Notes under the pieces: generated by a model
What the model was told of the DNA's origin: nothing
The model's database searches: none
The model's input: the letters and a program-made list of their open reading frames with translations, nothing else
Source: GCA-958296115 sp965222445
Lineage (GTDB): Bacteria; Chloroflexota; Dehalococcoidia; Lucifugimonadales; CAJWER01
Length of the DNA stretch: 64,000 nucleotides
Assembly: GCA_965222445.1 (NCBI GenBank)
Contig: CBDCTY010000001.1
Location: forward strand, 434,001-498,000
Reading direction: 5' to 3'
Made by a program: the position numbers and the translations under genes
Shown here: positions 16,799 to 24,439 of the stretch, in pieces
How positions within the stretch are numbered: position 1 is the first letter of the stretch
How the letters are laid out: each line of letters opens with the position of its first letter

Positions 16799-17113
16799 CG
16801 TACCTGCGAAACGTTCCTATCCATACTAGCACACAGAAGGAACACCGGGTTACGGCTCGCCCGAAACCTCATCTGTCGTCCCAATCGACCGCCGTAGGGG
16901 CGGGTTTGCAACCCGCCCTCCCCGCACCCGTGGCCTCGAAACGCCATGACGTCCCTGAAACCGTACGCGTTCAGGGGCTGTGAGACCGCAGATTCGACCA
17001 AATGCGACCTAACCGGCAAACCTGTACGCAACAGGGATTCTCTAACCACTCTTCTGTGAAACGACCTTGCCAGCTAGGAGGCCGAGGGCGGGTTCGAAAC
17101 CCGCCCCTACAAC
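16799..17113. other. intergenic region with an inverted palindromic repeat pair
   Basis: These 315 bases contain no gene. They are dominated by two 27-base repeats in opposite orientation (16894-16920 and 17084-17110) around 163 bases of unrelated sequence. The region separates the Gld operon from the CCA-adding enzyme gene on the same strand. Confidence 0.7.
16894..17110. repeat. 27-bp inverted repeat pair flanking 163 bp
   Basis: GTAGGGGCGGGTTTGCAACC followed by CGCCCTC at 16894-16920 and its reverse complement with two mismatches at 17084-17110. Each copy is itself palindromic (GGGCGGGTT/AACCCGCCC). The arrangement is that of a small non-autonomous element or of two copies of a common intergenic palindrome. 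Confidence 0.75.
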
Positions 17114-18385
17114 CTAGGGCCGGCTCTCGAGCCTGAGCCGTACGAAACGCTCCTCGTCATCCCTGGACGAAACCTCGCCGTCCAGCCTAGCCATCAGCAG
17201 CGCCCTCAGCATCTCCCCTACCGCCGGCCCCTCCTCGACACCGAGCGCCATGACGCCCCGTCCGCCCAGTATGGGCCTGAGGCCGCGCATTCGATGAAGG
17301 TAGTCCGAGAGTCGGCAGCGCACGCGATCGTCCTCGTGCACCAGGCCCCACGCCTCGACAGCCCCAGGGTGCGCATCCTCCAGCAGCCCGTAGGTCTCGC
17401 TCGCGCTCGCCGAGTCCCTGCGCAGAGCGGCGAGCCGCGACCTCACCTTGCCGACATCCCTGACGGCCCGTGCGTGACCATGAGCGAGGTTCAGCCTCCG
17501 CACGAGGCTATCTCTGGCTGCGTCGCCCGCGCTCACCGCCAAGGCGGCAAGGAGACCCGGGAAGGACGGAGCCGGTCCCTCACGCAGACGGTCTGCAAGC
17601 CCGGCCGCCAGAGAGAGAGCCGGATGGACCGCCCGCAGCACCCCCAGGCTCGTTGCCAGCTCCAGGACGTCGCCTAGACATTCCTCGGCTGCTGTGCGCT
17701 CGAGCTCGCTGCGTATCCGATCGCCGCTGACCGAGTCCAGCCAGCGCAGGCTTTCGGCCAGCAGTCGGGCGGTCTCCCCTTCGATCTCGAAACCCAGCCG
17801 GCCGGCGTACCGGACGGCACGGAGGATGCGAGTGGGGTCGTCCTCGAAGCTCAGAGGGTGAAGGACGCGGACTCGCCCTGCCGCCAGGTCCCGCCTCCCG
17901 CCAAGCGGGTCGAGGAACGCCCCAGCGTCGCCGCGGTTCAGAGAGGCCGCAATCGCGTGTATCGTGAAGTCCCGGCGCGTCAGGTCCTCTTCGATGCAGT
18001 CCGTGAAGGTCACCTGTGGCAGAGCTCCGGGGCGGCCGTACTTCTCCCGGCGCGTCCGCGCTACGTCGAACTCGACCCCTTCCACCTCTCCCCTGGCTGT
18101 GCCGAACTGCGACTCCGCGGTTACCATGCCGCCGAGTGCGTGGATCAGCGACATCACAGGATCGTCCACTTCGCCGGAGACCGCAAGGTCGAGATCGGTG
18201 GGTGTGCGTCCTAGGAGAACATCTCTGACAGAGCCGCCGACGAGATGCACCTTCACGCCGGAACGGACGGCGGCATCCGGTATCCGCTCGAGGAACGCCC
18301 GGTGCTCCTGACTCAGATGCCTGTCAAGAACCGTCGCCAATTCGCCCCGCCTCTCTTTCTGGACAGCCGCACCTGGGCCGAGCAC
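17114..18385 (-). CDS. cca: CCA-adding enzyme / poly(A) polymerase family
   Basis: This 423-residue class II nucleotidyltransferase is of the bacterial tRNA CCA-adding/poly(A) polymerase family. The metal-binding core is clear: GGSVRD at 50-55, D64-x-D66 in TDLDLAV, then RRDFTIHAIAASL, DPLGGRRDL and DDPTRILRAVRYAGRLGF. The C-terminal half is helical and divergent. It adds or repairs the 3' CCA of tRNAs in the cytoplasm. The tRNA-Ile gene in this window encodes its own CCA, so repair may be the main role for that tRNA. The start is uncertain: a GTG at 18385 was used, while a TTG about 15 codons later has a better ribosome binding site. Confidence 0.87.
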   Translation of the reverse strand: MLGPGAAVQKERRGELATVLDRHLSQEHRAFLERIPDAAVRSGVKVHLVGGSVRDVLLGRTPTDLDLAVSGEVDDPVMSLIHALGGMVTAESQFGTARGEVEGVEFDVARTRREKYGRPGALPQVTFTDCIEEDLTRRDFTIHAIAASLNRGDAGAFLDPLGGRRDLAAGRVRVLHPLSFEDDPTRILRAVRYAGRLGFEIEGETARLLAESLRWLDSVSGDRIRSELERTAAEECLGDVLELATSLGVLRAVHPALSLAAGLADRLREGPAPSFPGLLAALAVSAGDAARDSLVRRLNLAHGHARAVRDVGKVRSRLAALRRDSASASETYGLLEDAHPGAVEAWGLVHEDDRVRCRLSDYLHRMRGLRPILGGRGVMALGVEEGPAVGEMLRALLMARLDGEVSSRDDEERFVRLRLESRP

Positions 18386-18389
18386 CCCC

Positions 18390-19493
18390 TCAGGTACCTA
18401 CGATGCTCAACGCTGCGTCGGCGCCCAGAAATCGTCCCACGTCGGCGGCCTCCTCTTCGACGGCCTGGTGAGTCCCAGGCGGCAAGTGCTCGAACGGGGT
18501 CACGGTTACGGAGATTCCCCGCCTCGTCCTCTTCCGCGCCCAGACGCCTACAACCCTACCGTCGATCATCAGGGTCGGACGAATTATACCGCCGCCGGGG
18601 TGGACCCGGCGGGCATAGGCCTCCGGAGCGCCCAGGTCGCGCTCCCTGTAACCCAGCAGGTACGTATCGAATGCCGGCAGCAGCCGCACCGCCGGGATGC
18701 GCGGGCCCGGCGCGTCCAGCCAGCCCGCCCTGCTCGCTGGCATCCAGGACGGGGAGCCCTCGACGGAGACCTCCACGAGTTCGCCGACTATTCTCTGGAA
18801 CGCGGCCCGCGCATCCTTCAGGGGAAGCCCGGACCATGCCGCGAGGTCGTCAGGTCCGGCAGGCGCGTAGGCCCTGAGGTACCTGCGGGCAAGCTCAGCC
18901 AGAGGGTCATCCACGCGCCGGGCGGGAGGCCAGCGGTCGAGCAGGTCGTACGTCCTTTCGCCGCGATCATCCGGGCCGAAGCAGACGACCCCTTCGAGGG
19001 CAGCGAGCCTCACGATGTGATGGATGGCCTGCCCTTCGACCGGTATGTCCTTCTCAGACAGGCGGCCAGCAATCTCAGCGCGGCTCATGGGGCCGTGCGC
19101 CTCCAGGATGTCCCGCACGAAACCGACAGCCCTCGCGCCAACGTCTTCGGTCAGCCCAAGCTCCCTGTGGCGGCTCCTGCTCTTCCTGATCATCACGGGC
19201 CCGAGCAGGGACACCAGCCACCCGGCATCCTCGGACGCCACGAGATGCATGGTGCCGCGCATAGCCCAAGTGCGAACGACGGATCGATGAACCGTGCGTG
19301 CTTCGTCGACGCTACGGGCCGTGAGCCCGGACGTCCGCACGCGGACCGACAGGACCTCGGCGACGGCGTCCTGGGCCTGGATGCCGCACAGGTCCGCCAC
19401 GACTTGCCGAACGCCCACCTGCCCTCTGGTATCCAGACGCTGGGCCCGGAGACGCAAGCGCCGCGCCTCTTCGGCAGTCAGGTGCGGTATCAG
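18390..19493 (-). CDS. winged-helix DNA-binding protein (HTH_42, AlkZ/YcaQ-like)
   Basis: This ~367-residue protein is of the winged helix DNA-binding domain family that includes the interstrand-crosslink glycosylases AlkZ and YcaQ. Family marks are LTAEEARRLRLRAQRL near the N-terminus, LCGIQAQDA with a Q-x-Q that corresponds to the catalytic motif of AlkZ-type enzymes, RTWAMRGTMHLV, and the C-terminal LLPAFDTYLLGYRER and GIIRPTLMIDGRVVGVW. A DNA repair role is therefore possible but is inference. There is no ATG, GTG or TTG at the expected start; a CTG overlapping the stop of the aldolase gene is proposed, so the true start is uncertain. The frame continues upstream through the aldolase gene as a shadow. 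Confidence 0.78.
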   Translation of the reverse strand: MIPHLTAEEARRLRLRAQRLDTRGQVGVRQVVADLCGIQAQDAVAEVLSVRVRTSGLTARSVDEARTVHRSVVRTWAMRGTMHLVASEDAGWLVSLLGPVMIRKSRSRHRELGLTEDVGARAVGFVRDILEAHGPMSRAEIAGRLSEKDIPVEGQAIHHIVRLAALEGVVCFGPDDRGERTYDLLDRWPPARRVDDPLAELARRYLRAYAPAGPDDLAAWSGLPLKDARAAFQRIVGELVEVSVEGSPSWMPASRAGWLDAPGPRIPAVRLLPAFDTYLLGYRERDLGAPEAYARRVHPGGGIIRPTLMIDGRVVGVWARKRTRRGISVTVTPFEHLPPGTHQAVEEEAADVGRFLGADAALSIVGT

Positions 19494-20266
19494 CCCTCTC
19501 GCTCGGCGATGGCTGCCCGGGCCGTGTCGAGGTACGCCTGCGCGCCGGCCGTCAGCCACTGGGGGAAGCCCGTGCTGACCAGACGAGCGCCCTTCTCGAT
19601 GTAGCTCGTCACGGAAGCGTCGGTAGCCAGGGCGCCCGCAACACGGCCAGCCGCAATGATCTCCGCCATGGCCCGGTCGATGGTCCGCTGCACTTCGGGA
19701 TGCGCCATGTCGCCGTGGTGGCCCATGCTCTGGGCCAGATCGCCGGGGGCGACGAAGAAGACATCGATGTCGACTTCCAGTATCTCGTCGAGGTTCTCGA
19801 CGGCTACGATGTCCTCGATCAGTATCATTGTCAGGACCTCGTCGTTGGCCTTCCGGTAGTAACCGTCGACTCCTATGCCCTGGCGGCTCGTGTAAGAGCC
19901 CCGCGAGCCGATAGGGGCGAACTTGGCCGCGTCCAGCACCGCCCGGGCCTCGTCCGCCGTGTTGACGTGGGGAACGACGACCGCCTGGGCGCCCTGGTCG
20001 AGGGTGCGGTAGATCACGCCCGGGAGGTTGAGATTGACGCGGGCCACGGAGGTCATGCCCCACAAATCGGCGGCCCTAGTGAAGTCGCGGATGTCGGCAA
20101 AGTCCACGGGCCCGTGCTCGCCCTCGATCCATATACCGTCGAACCCCATCGGGCCGAAGAACTCGACCAGGTCGGGAGTCAGCTCTCCCTGCACAAGGAG
20201 CGCGACCTCGCCATTCTCCAGCTTCCGTTTCACTCTGTTCGGTCTGAGCTCAGCCAATTGGTGCAC
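19490..20266 (-). CDS. HpcH/HpaI-family class II aldolase
   Basis: This 258-residue protein is full length for the HpcH/HpaI (2-oxo acid aldolase/citrate lyase beta-like) family. Expected catalytic and metal residues are present: E50-H51 in IEGEHG, R76 in VARVN, E151 in LIEDIVAVENLDEI and D176 in FFVAPGDLAQSMG. It would reversibly split a 4-hydroxy-2-oxo acid to pyruvate (or oxaloacetate) and an aldehyde with a divalent metal. The GTG at 20264-20266 is used, with a purine-rich GGGAAGG upstream. It appears to lead a two-gene unit with the winged-helix gene, which is functionally unrelated. Confidence 0.88.
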   Translation of the reverse strand: MHQLAELRPNRVKRKLENGEVALLVQGELTPDLVEFFGPMGFDGIWIEGEHGPVDFADIRDFTRAADLWGMTSVARVNLNLPGVIYRTLDQGAQAVVVPHVNTADEARAVLDAAKFAPIGSRGSYTSRQGIGVDGYYRKANDEVLTMILIEDIVAVENLDEILEVDIDVFFVAPGDLAQSMGHHGDMAHPEVQRTIDRAMAEIIAAGRVAGALATDASVTSYIEKGARLVSTGFPQWLTAGAQAYLDTARAAIAEREG

Positions 20267-20386
20267 CTTCCCTTTCGTCTTGAGGCGGCCCGATTATAGA
20301 CACGGCCCCATCGCCGGTCAAACGCAGGGGCGCCGGGATTCGAGGCGAGCTTGGCGCTCTGCGCCGGAACGCTGTACCCTCTCGTC

Positions 20387-20887
20387 ATGAACGAGGGGGT
20401 CCGGTTCTGCCAGCTCTGCGGCCGCGAGCTGGGCGACAGGCTGGTCGACGGGAAGACGCGCCGCCATTGCGCCCCTTGTGGTCTGACCGTCTTCCTCGAC
20501 CCGAAGGTTGCCGCCGTGGTGCTGGCCCTGGTCGACGGCAAGCTGGTCCTCGTCAGGCGCGAAATGGAGCCGCAGATTGGCAGGTGGGCCTTCCCCTCCG
20601 GGTTCGTCGACCGCGGAGAGTCCGTGGAGGATGCAGCCATCCGCGAGTTCAAGGAAGAGACCGGCCTCGACGCCAGGCTGGAGAGGCTGATCGGCGTCTA
20701 CTCCGATACGGACAGCCCCGTCGTGCTAGTCGTATACCAGGCCGCGGTCGTCGTCGGCAGCCTGCAAGCCGGCCACGACGCCACCGACGCGGCCCTGTTC
20801 GACCCGGACCGGCTGCCGCCTCTGCCGTTCCCCCACGACGACCGCATCCTCGCCGACTGGCGCGCGCTGCCCGCGCTGCAGCGCTAA
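20387..20887 (+). CDS. Nudix hydrolase with N-terminal zinc ribbon
   Basis: This 166-residue protein opens with a zinc ribbon (C8-x2-C11 and C28-x2-C31), then carries a Nudix box beginning GFVDRGE at 72-78 and ending REFKEETG at 86-93, which fits the GX5EX7REUXEEXG consensus. It resembles NudC-like or ADP-ribose pyrophosphatases that clean up nucleotide derivatives. I chose ATG 20387 because the ribbon starts there; the frame also contains an ATG 12 codons upstream. It lies alone on the plus strand between two leftward genes. Confidence 0.88.
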   Translation: MNEGVRFCQLCGRELGDRLVDGKTRRHCAPCGLTVFLDPKVAAVVLALVDGKLVLVRREMEPQIGRWAFPSGFVDRGESVEDAAIREFKEETGLDARLERLIGVYSDTDSPVVLVVYQAAVVVGSLQAGHDATDAALFDPDRLPPLPFPHDDRILADWRALPALQR

Positions 20888-20911
20888 GAATCAGCATTGG
20901 ATGGAGAGCTG

Positions 20912-20980
20912 CCCTTCGACAGGCTCAGGGCGACGATATTGTATAGCCCCGTTCGTGCTGAGCTTGTCGAAGCACCTCCT
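20912..20980. repeat. two TTCGACAGGCTCAGG-type motifs
   Basis: CCCTTCGACAGGCTCAGGGC near 20915 and GTGCTGAGCTTGTCGAAGCAC near 20957 face each other in the gap between two convergent genes and can form stem-loops. The same motif occurs near 4266 and, in coding sequence, at 26992-27010. Versions of it are widespread in many bacterial genomes. Confidence 0.7.
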
Positions 20981-20992
20981 GAGGTGTGACCT

Positions 20993-21772
20993 CTAAGCCG
21001 CCGCCTCGTCGAATATGCGGACGAAGTCCTCGAACGCCACCGTGTTGTCGATGTTCTGGCACTCCAGCGCGTGGGGCGGCGTCCGGCCGTCCGTGAACTC
21101 CCACCTGGGCGGATGGCTGAAGGTCCAGCGCCGCAGCGACCGGTAGTGCGGGGCCAGCATCGCATCGGTCCGGCCGTCCCGCGACCCGCTGGGGTATGCG
21201 AAGTGCTCCGGCAGCAAGCCCAGGTTGATCCAGTACGCATCGTTCGACCGCTCGATCTCGTCCATCACGGCCTCTGGCCCTTGCGTGTCCAGGACCTCCG
21301 CGAGCTTTGGGTGAGTGGCCGTGTGTGCACCGATCTCCCAGCCCTCCCGCAGCAGGTCCTCGGCCTGCCGCCACGTGATGCAGGGCTTCTGCACGGCGCC
21401 CTCGGTCGACGTGCGAATGGCCGCCGGGAGCCCCCGCGCGGCCGCCTCCGTGCCATCGCTGATCACGTAGCAGGTGGCCGTCATGCCCATTTCACGTAGC
21501 ACTGGCATCGATATCGTGCGCGTATCGAGCCACCCGTTGTCGAAGTGGAGGACTACCGCCCGCTCAGGCAGGTCCTCGCGGCCCTCCAGCCAGTCAACGA
21601 CCCGGCTGGTGTTCACGACCGCCCAGCCGTTGTCGGCGATGTAGGACAGGTGCCGCCGCAACTCGGACTGCGCTATCGTGCCCGTGGCCCTGTCGCGCTT
21701 CGGCTCGGCGAGGCCTGGGTCGCCGTCCGGGTAGACGTGGTGGTAGACGAGCATCGGGACCCTCTGGCTCAT
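20993..21772 (-). CDS. polysaccharide deacetylase family protein
   Basis: This 259-residue protein has a NodB-like fold. Motif 1 reads HFDNG (76-80), in which the usual second metal-side aspartate (FDDG) is asparagine. Motif 2, HTATHP at 150-155, keeps both metal-binding histidines. MLVYHHV at the N-terminus is typical of the YjeA/PgaB-like branch. No signal peptide is visible, so it may act in the cytoplasm or be non-classically exported. The D-to-N change could lower or alter catalysis, although related subgroups tolerate it. Its start overlaps the end of the OsmC-type gene by 4 bases, which suggests coupled translation. Confidence 0.82.
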   Translation of the reverse strand: MSQRVPMLVYHHVYPDGDPGLAEPKRDRATGTIAQSELRRHLSYIADNGWAVVNTSRVVDWLEGREDLPERAVVLHFDNGWLDTRTISMPVLREMGMTATCYVISDGTEAAARGLPAAIRTSTEGAVQKPCITWRQAEDLLREGWEIGAHTATHPKLAEVLDTQGPEAVMDEIERSNDAYWINLGLLPEHFAYPSGSRDGRTDAMLAPHYRSLRRWTFSHPPRWEFTDGRTPPHALECQNIDNTVAFEDFVRIFDEAAA

Positions 21773-22197
21773 TGCCCCTCCTTTCGTCGGACGACCTCTA
21801 TCTCCTCGATCATCCGCGGCTTGGACTCCAGTGTGCGGTGGACGGGGCAGCGCCCCGCGATCTGGAGTATCCGGTCACGCTGCTCAACGGAAAGGTCGCC
21901 CTCGACCACGATACGGCTCCGGATCTCTTCGTACCCGGCCCCCGACTCGCTTCCGGTGCGGCTCACACGCCGGTGGCTGCTCTCGACCGTAACTCCTTCG
22001 ATCGGCCAACCCTTCCTCCGAGAATACAGGAGGACAGTCATGGCCGTTCAGGTGCCCAGCGCCGCCAGGAGCAACTCGTACGGCGTCGGTCCCAGGCCGT
22101 CGCCCTTTCCCTCTGGCTCATCCGCAACGAAGGCGTGGTCGCCCGTTACGACCAGCTGTTGGAGGTTCTCAACGCTCTTCACTGTGACTGTCGTCAT
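21769..22197 (-). CDS. osmC: OsmC-family peroxiredoxin-like protein, probable selenoprotein (Sec at TGA)
   Basis: Reading from ATG 22195-22197 through an in-frame TGA at 22048-22050 gives a 142-residue OsmC-family protein: GLGPTPYELLLAALGT-[TGA50]-TAMTVLLYSRRKGW, then a helix with IAGRCPVHRTL (C117). In normal members the residue at TGA50 is the first catalytic cysteine (LGxCTAM) and C117 is the second. Directly after the TGA lies a hairpin with a perfect six-base stem (TCCTCC/GGAGGA) and the nine-base loop TGTATTCTC, beginning 19 nt after the TGA. This meets the usual bacterial SECIS rules. The protein would reduce organic hydroperoxides with a selenolate. A GGGAG stands before the ATG, and the 5' end overlaps the MFS gene by 29 bases. 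A sequencing error or a nonsense mutation remains possible. Confidence 0.8.
22003..22050 (-). promoter_or_regulatory. SECIS-like hairpin following the in-frame TGA
   Basis: On the minus strand, TGA is followed by CGGCC (22046-22042), a short internal loop, TCCTCC (22034-22029), the loop TGTATTCTC, GGAGGA (22019-22014), another internal loop and GGCCG (22007-22003). The stems are perfectly complementary. The distance from TGA to apical loop is 19 nt and a G occurs among the first two loop bases, matching the known bacterial SECIS consensus. Confidence 0.7.
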
Positions 22198-23512
22198 TGT
22201 TCATACTCCCTGCAGTTGTACCGGGCCCGGGCGGAGACGCCCCCTGCGCGACCAGCAGCGTCTGCGGAGGTAGACGGCGGAGACGCTGCATGGCTACGAT
22301 TGCAACTACGGCGAGCAGCCCCAGGGCCGAGAAGGCGGCGGCCCACTCCAGGTGCGCGGGCACCAGGTCGAGAATGCCCCCGAACATGACCGGCCCAGCC
22401 GCGCCTCCGATCAGCCCCACCGACGCCTGGACGGCCATCGTCGAGCCCAGACTCGCGGGCGGCGTCACCTCGACTATGCCGGTAGAGTATACGGCAGAGT
22501 CGGCCGCTATAGCCCACCCATACACGGTGCTGAGGCCTACAATGAGCGGCAGAGGCAGCCCGGCGGTCCATCCGATGATCCAGGCGCAGCCGCCGCTGAG
22601 GGCGAAGATTGCCGAGGCGGACACCGCCCTTCCCCACCTGTCGGAGATCACGCCGCCCATGAGCGGGCCCACCGACCCTGCCATCAGCGCTAGCCCCCCC
22701 AGCGTGGCTCCCTCGACGGCAGCATCCGAGGCCCTCATCCCCCGGCCGACGAGGACGCCGACCAGGAACACGGGCAGCCAGACGCGGGCCGCGAAGAGCT
22801 GCAGGGCATGCAGCGCATATCCGAGTATCAGGTAGCTTGCCGCGGAGTTGCGGAACACGGAGAGGTCGAGTCGCCCCTTTGCCCCTGAGGTTGCACGGAG
22901 AGTCTTGCCGCGAAGCAGCACCACTGCCAGGGGAAGTCCCGCCGCCGCCGCCGCTGACACGTACAGGTACGCGTCCCTCCACTCCAGCCCCGACATCAGC
23001 AGGCCGGTCAGGGCGAGCGAGACGCTGTTGGCCGCGTACTGGGCAGTCACGTACAGGCCCATCGCAGCCCCGCGCCGGTTTCCATCGAACCGCTCCGCTA
23101 TCAGCCGCAGCCCCGGCATGTATAGTCCAACCAGCCCCGCTCCGGCCGTCGCGCGGAGTAGTACCGCCGACACCACGCCTTCCGCAGCCAGGGGGAAGAG
23201 CACGTGCGCCCCTGTGGACAACGCCGCGGATGCTATGAGGATGCGCGTGGGGCCTACGCGATCCGTGAGGGGCACTACGAACAGGGCGGACAGCACATAG
23301 CCGGCCAGATAGGCGGAGTAGATCGCGCCGGCCTGCGTGTTGTTGAGCCCCCACTCCTCCCTGATCAGGGACAGCGCCGCGACGTAGCTCGAGATCGGCA
23401 GGAGCAGCACGAAGAGCATCGCCGACATCAGGAACAGCCAGGCCGTGTCCCCCAGCCCAGCCCAGCCCGGACCTCGCTGAGGCGATGCGTCATGCGGGCC
23501 CGGCTTCACCAT
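22169..23512 (-). CDS. MFS transporter
   Basis: This 447-residue, twelve-helix major facilitator has the A-loop motif VPLTDRVGPTRI between helices 2 and 3 and the related GVISDRWGRAVS in the second half. The first helix starts at about residue 22 (TAWLFLMSAMLFVLLLPISS). It is an inner-membrane transporter of unknown substrate, with some resemblance to CynX/NimT-like members. ATG at 23510-23512 is chosen; a start 13 codons earlier is possible. Its 3' end overlaps the start of the probable selenoprotein OsmC gene by 29 bases, so the two are probably on one transcript with the deacetylase. Confidence 0.87.
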   Translation of the reverse strand: MVKPGPHDASPQRGPGWAGLGDTAWLFLMSAMLFVLLLPISSYVAALSLIREEWGLNNTQAGAIYSAYLAGYVLSALFVVPLTDRVGPTRILIASAALSTGAHVLFPLAAEGVVSAVLLRATAGAGLVGLYMPGLRLIAERFDGNRRGAAMGLYVTAQYAANSVSLALTGLLMSGLEWRDAYLYVSAAAAAGLPLAVVLLRGKTLRATSGAKGRLDLSVFRNSAASYLILGYALHALQLFAARVWLPVFLVGVLVGRGMRASDAAVEGATLGGLALMAGSVGPLMGGVISDRWGRAVSASAIFALSGGCAWIIGWTAGLPLPLIVGLSTVYGWAIAADSAVYSTGIVEVTPPASLGSTMAVQASVGLIGGAAGPVMFGGILDLVPAHLEWAAAFSALGLLAVVAIVAMQRLRRLPPQTLLVAQGASPPGPGTTAGSMNNDDSHSEER

Positions 23513-23572
23513 GAGAGCCGCACTATATCCAGCGGCCCGCCATAGAGTCAATGACGATCAGGTCTGCCTTCC

Positions 23573-24229
23573 CTATCCGCCCCTTATCTGCGCAAGCATC
23601 CGCTTGGCTGCGAGCTCGAGGTCGGGGTCATCGGTCAGCGAGAGGACCTGGTCGAGGTCCGCAGCGGCGCCGGCCGCGTCGTTGTTGAACAGGTACATCT
23701 GGGCCCGGGCCAGGTAGTGCTGCGTCTCGTCGGGCTCCTCCCGAATGGCCTCCGTCATATCCTCGATGGCGCTCGCAAAGTCTCGGCGGCTGAAGTGGAG
23801 CCTCGCCCGGTTCACGTACGCATCCGCGAAGTCCGGCGAAATCTCAATTGCCTTGGAAAAGTCCAGCATCGCCTGCTCGGGGTCTGCCATGCCCAGGGAT
23901 ACCAGCCCGCGGTAGTTGTACGCATCCGACAGGCTGGAGTCCAGCTCGATGGCCTTGTCGAAGTCCTCCAGCGCGTTGTGCAGGTTCTCGTGCTCCAGGT
24001 AGGCGTACCCGCGCCCCACGTAGGCAGCGGCAAAGTTGGGGTCGAGGTGGACTGCACGGGCGTATGCGTCGCCGGCCTTCTTGACGCTGCCCTGCTCTTG
24101 GAGCACCCTGCCTTTCTGGTATTCTAGCCGCGCCTGAACCTCCGGCGGGTCCGTTCGCCCGCCGCAGGCGAGCGACGCCACCGCGACAACCGCCGCCACT
24201 GCGACCGACGCAAGAGTCCTGGCACTCAT
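23573..24229 (-). CDS. TPR-repeat lipoprotein
   Basis: This 218-residue protein has a lipoprotein signal (VAAVVAVASLACGG) with the cysteine at about residue 22, followed by roughly five tetratricopeptide repeats. The canonical pattern is clear in AYVGRGYAYLEHENLHNALE, AYNYRGLVSLGMADPEQAML and AYVNRARLHFSRRDFASAIE. It is an extracytoplasmic scaffold that probably binds other proteins. ATG at 24227-24229 is used; the frame continues upstream into DNA with a dispersed repeat. No neighbour suggests a specific partner. Confidence 0.85.
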   Translation of the reverse strand: MSARTLASVAVAAVVAVASLACGGRTDPPEVQARLEYQKGRVLQEQGSVKKAGDAYARAVHLDPNFAAAYVGRGYAYLEHENLHNALEDFDKAIELDSSLSDAYNYRGLVSLGMADPEQAMLDFSKAIEISPDFADAYVNRARLHFSRRDFASAIEDMTEAIREEPDETQHYLARAQMYLFNNDAAGAAADLDQVLSLTDDPDLELAAKRMLAQIRGG

Positions 24230-24304
24230 ACCCCAATGATACGCCATTATGGGCGCCATTCGAGCATCAAGGGCAGGGCCTTTCCATTGTCCTATAAACC
24301 ACAT

Positions 24305-24353
24305 ACCGTCATTCCCGCGCAGAGCCTGCTCCCGAGAAGTCGGGGGCGGGAAT
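24305..24353 (+). repeat. 49-bp dispersed repeat, copy 2
   Basis: 44 of 49 bases match 3963-4011 in the same orientation. It lies between the TPR lipoprotein gene and the last gene of the polysaccharide cluster. The ends (ATTCCCGC and GCGGGAAT) form a perfect inverted pair in this copy. Confidence 0.75.
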
Positions 24354-24439
24354 GCAGGTGGGCGGTAGGGTATGTCCCTTCCGCAGGGAGCCAACTTTGG
24401 AAAGGCCCTACGTCAGGGGCTTCAGCGACTGCTCAGCCG

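Noticed and set aside
21769..22041. A 90-residue truncated OsmC protein starting at the internal ATG 22041
   Set aside because: The upstream 49 codons match the family N-terminus in the same frame, and the only interruption is the TGA at the catalytic position, so the short call hides the real gene.
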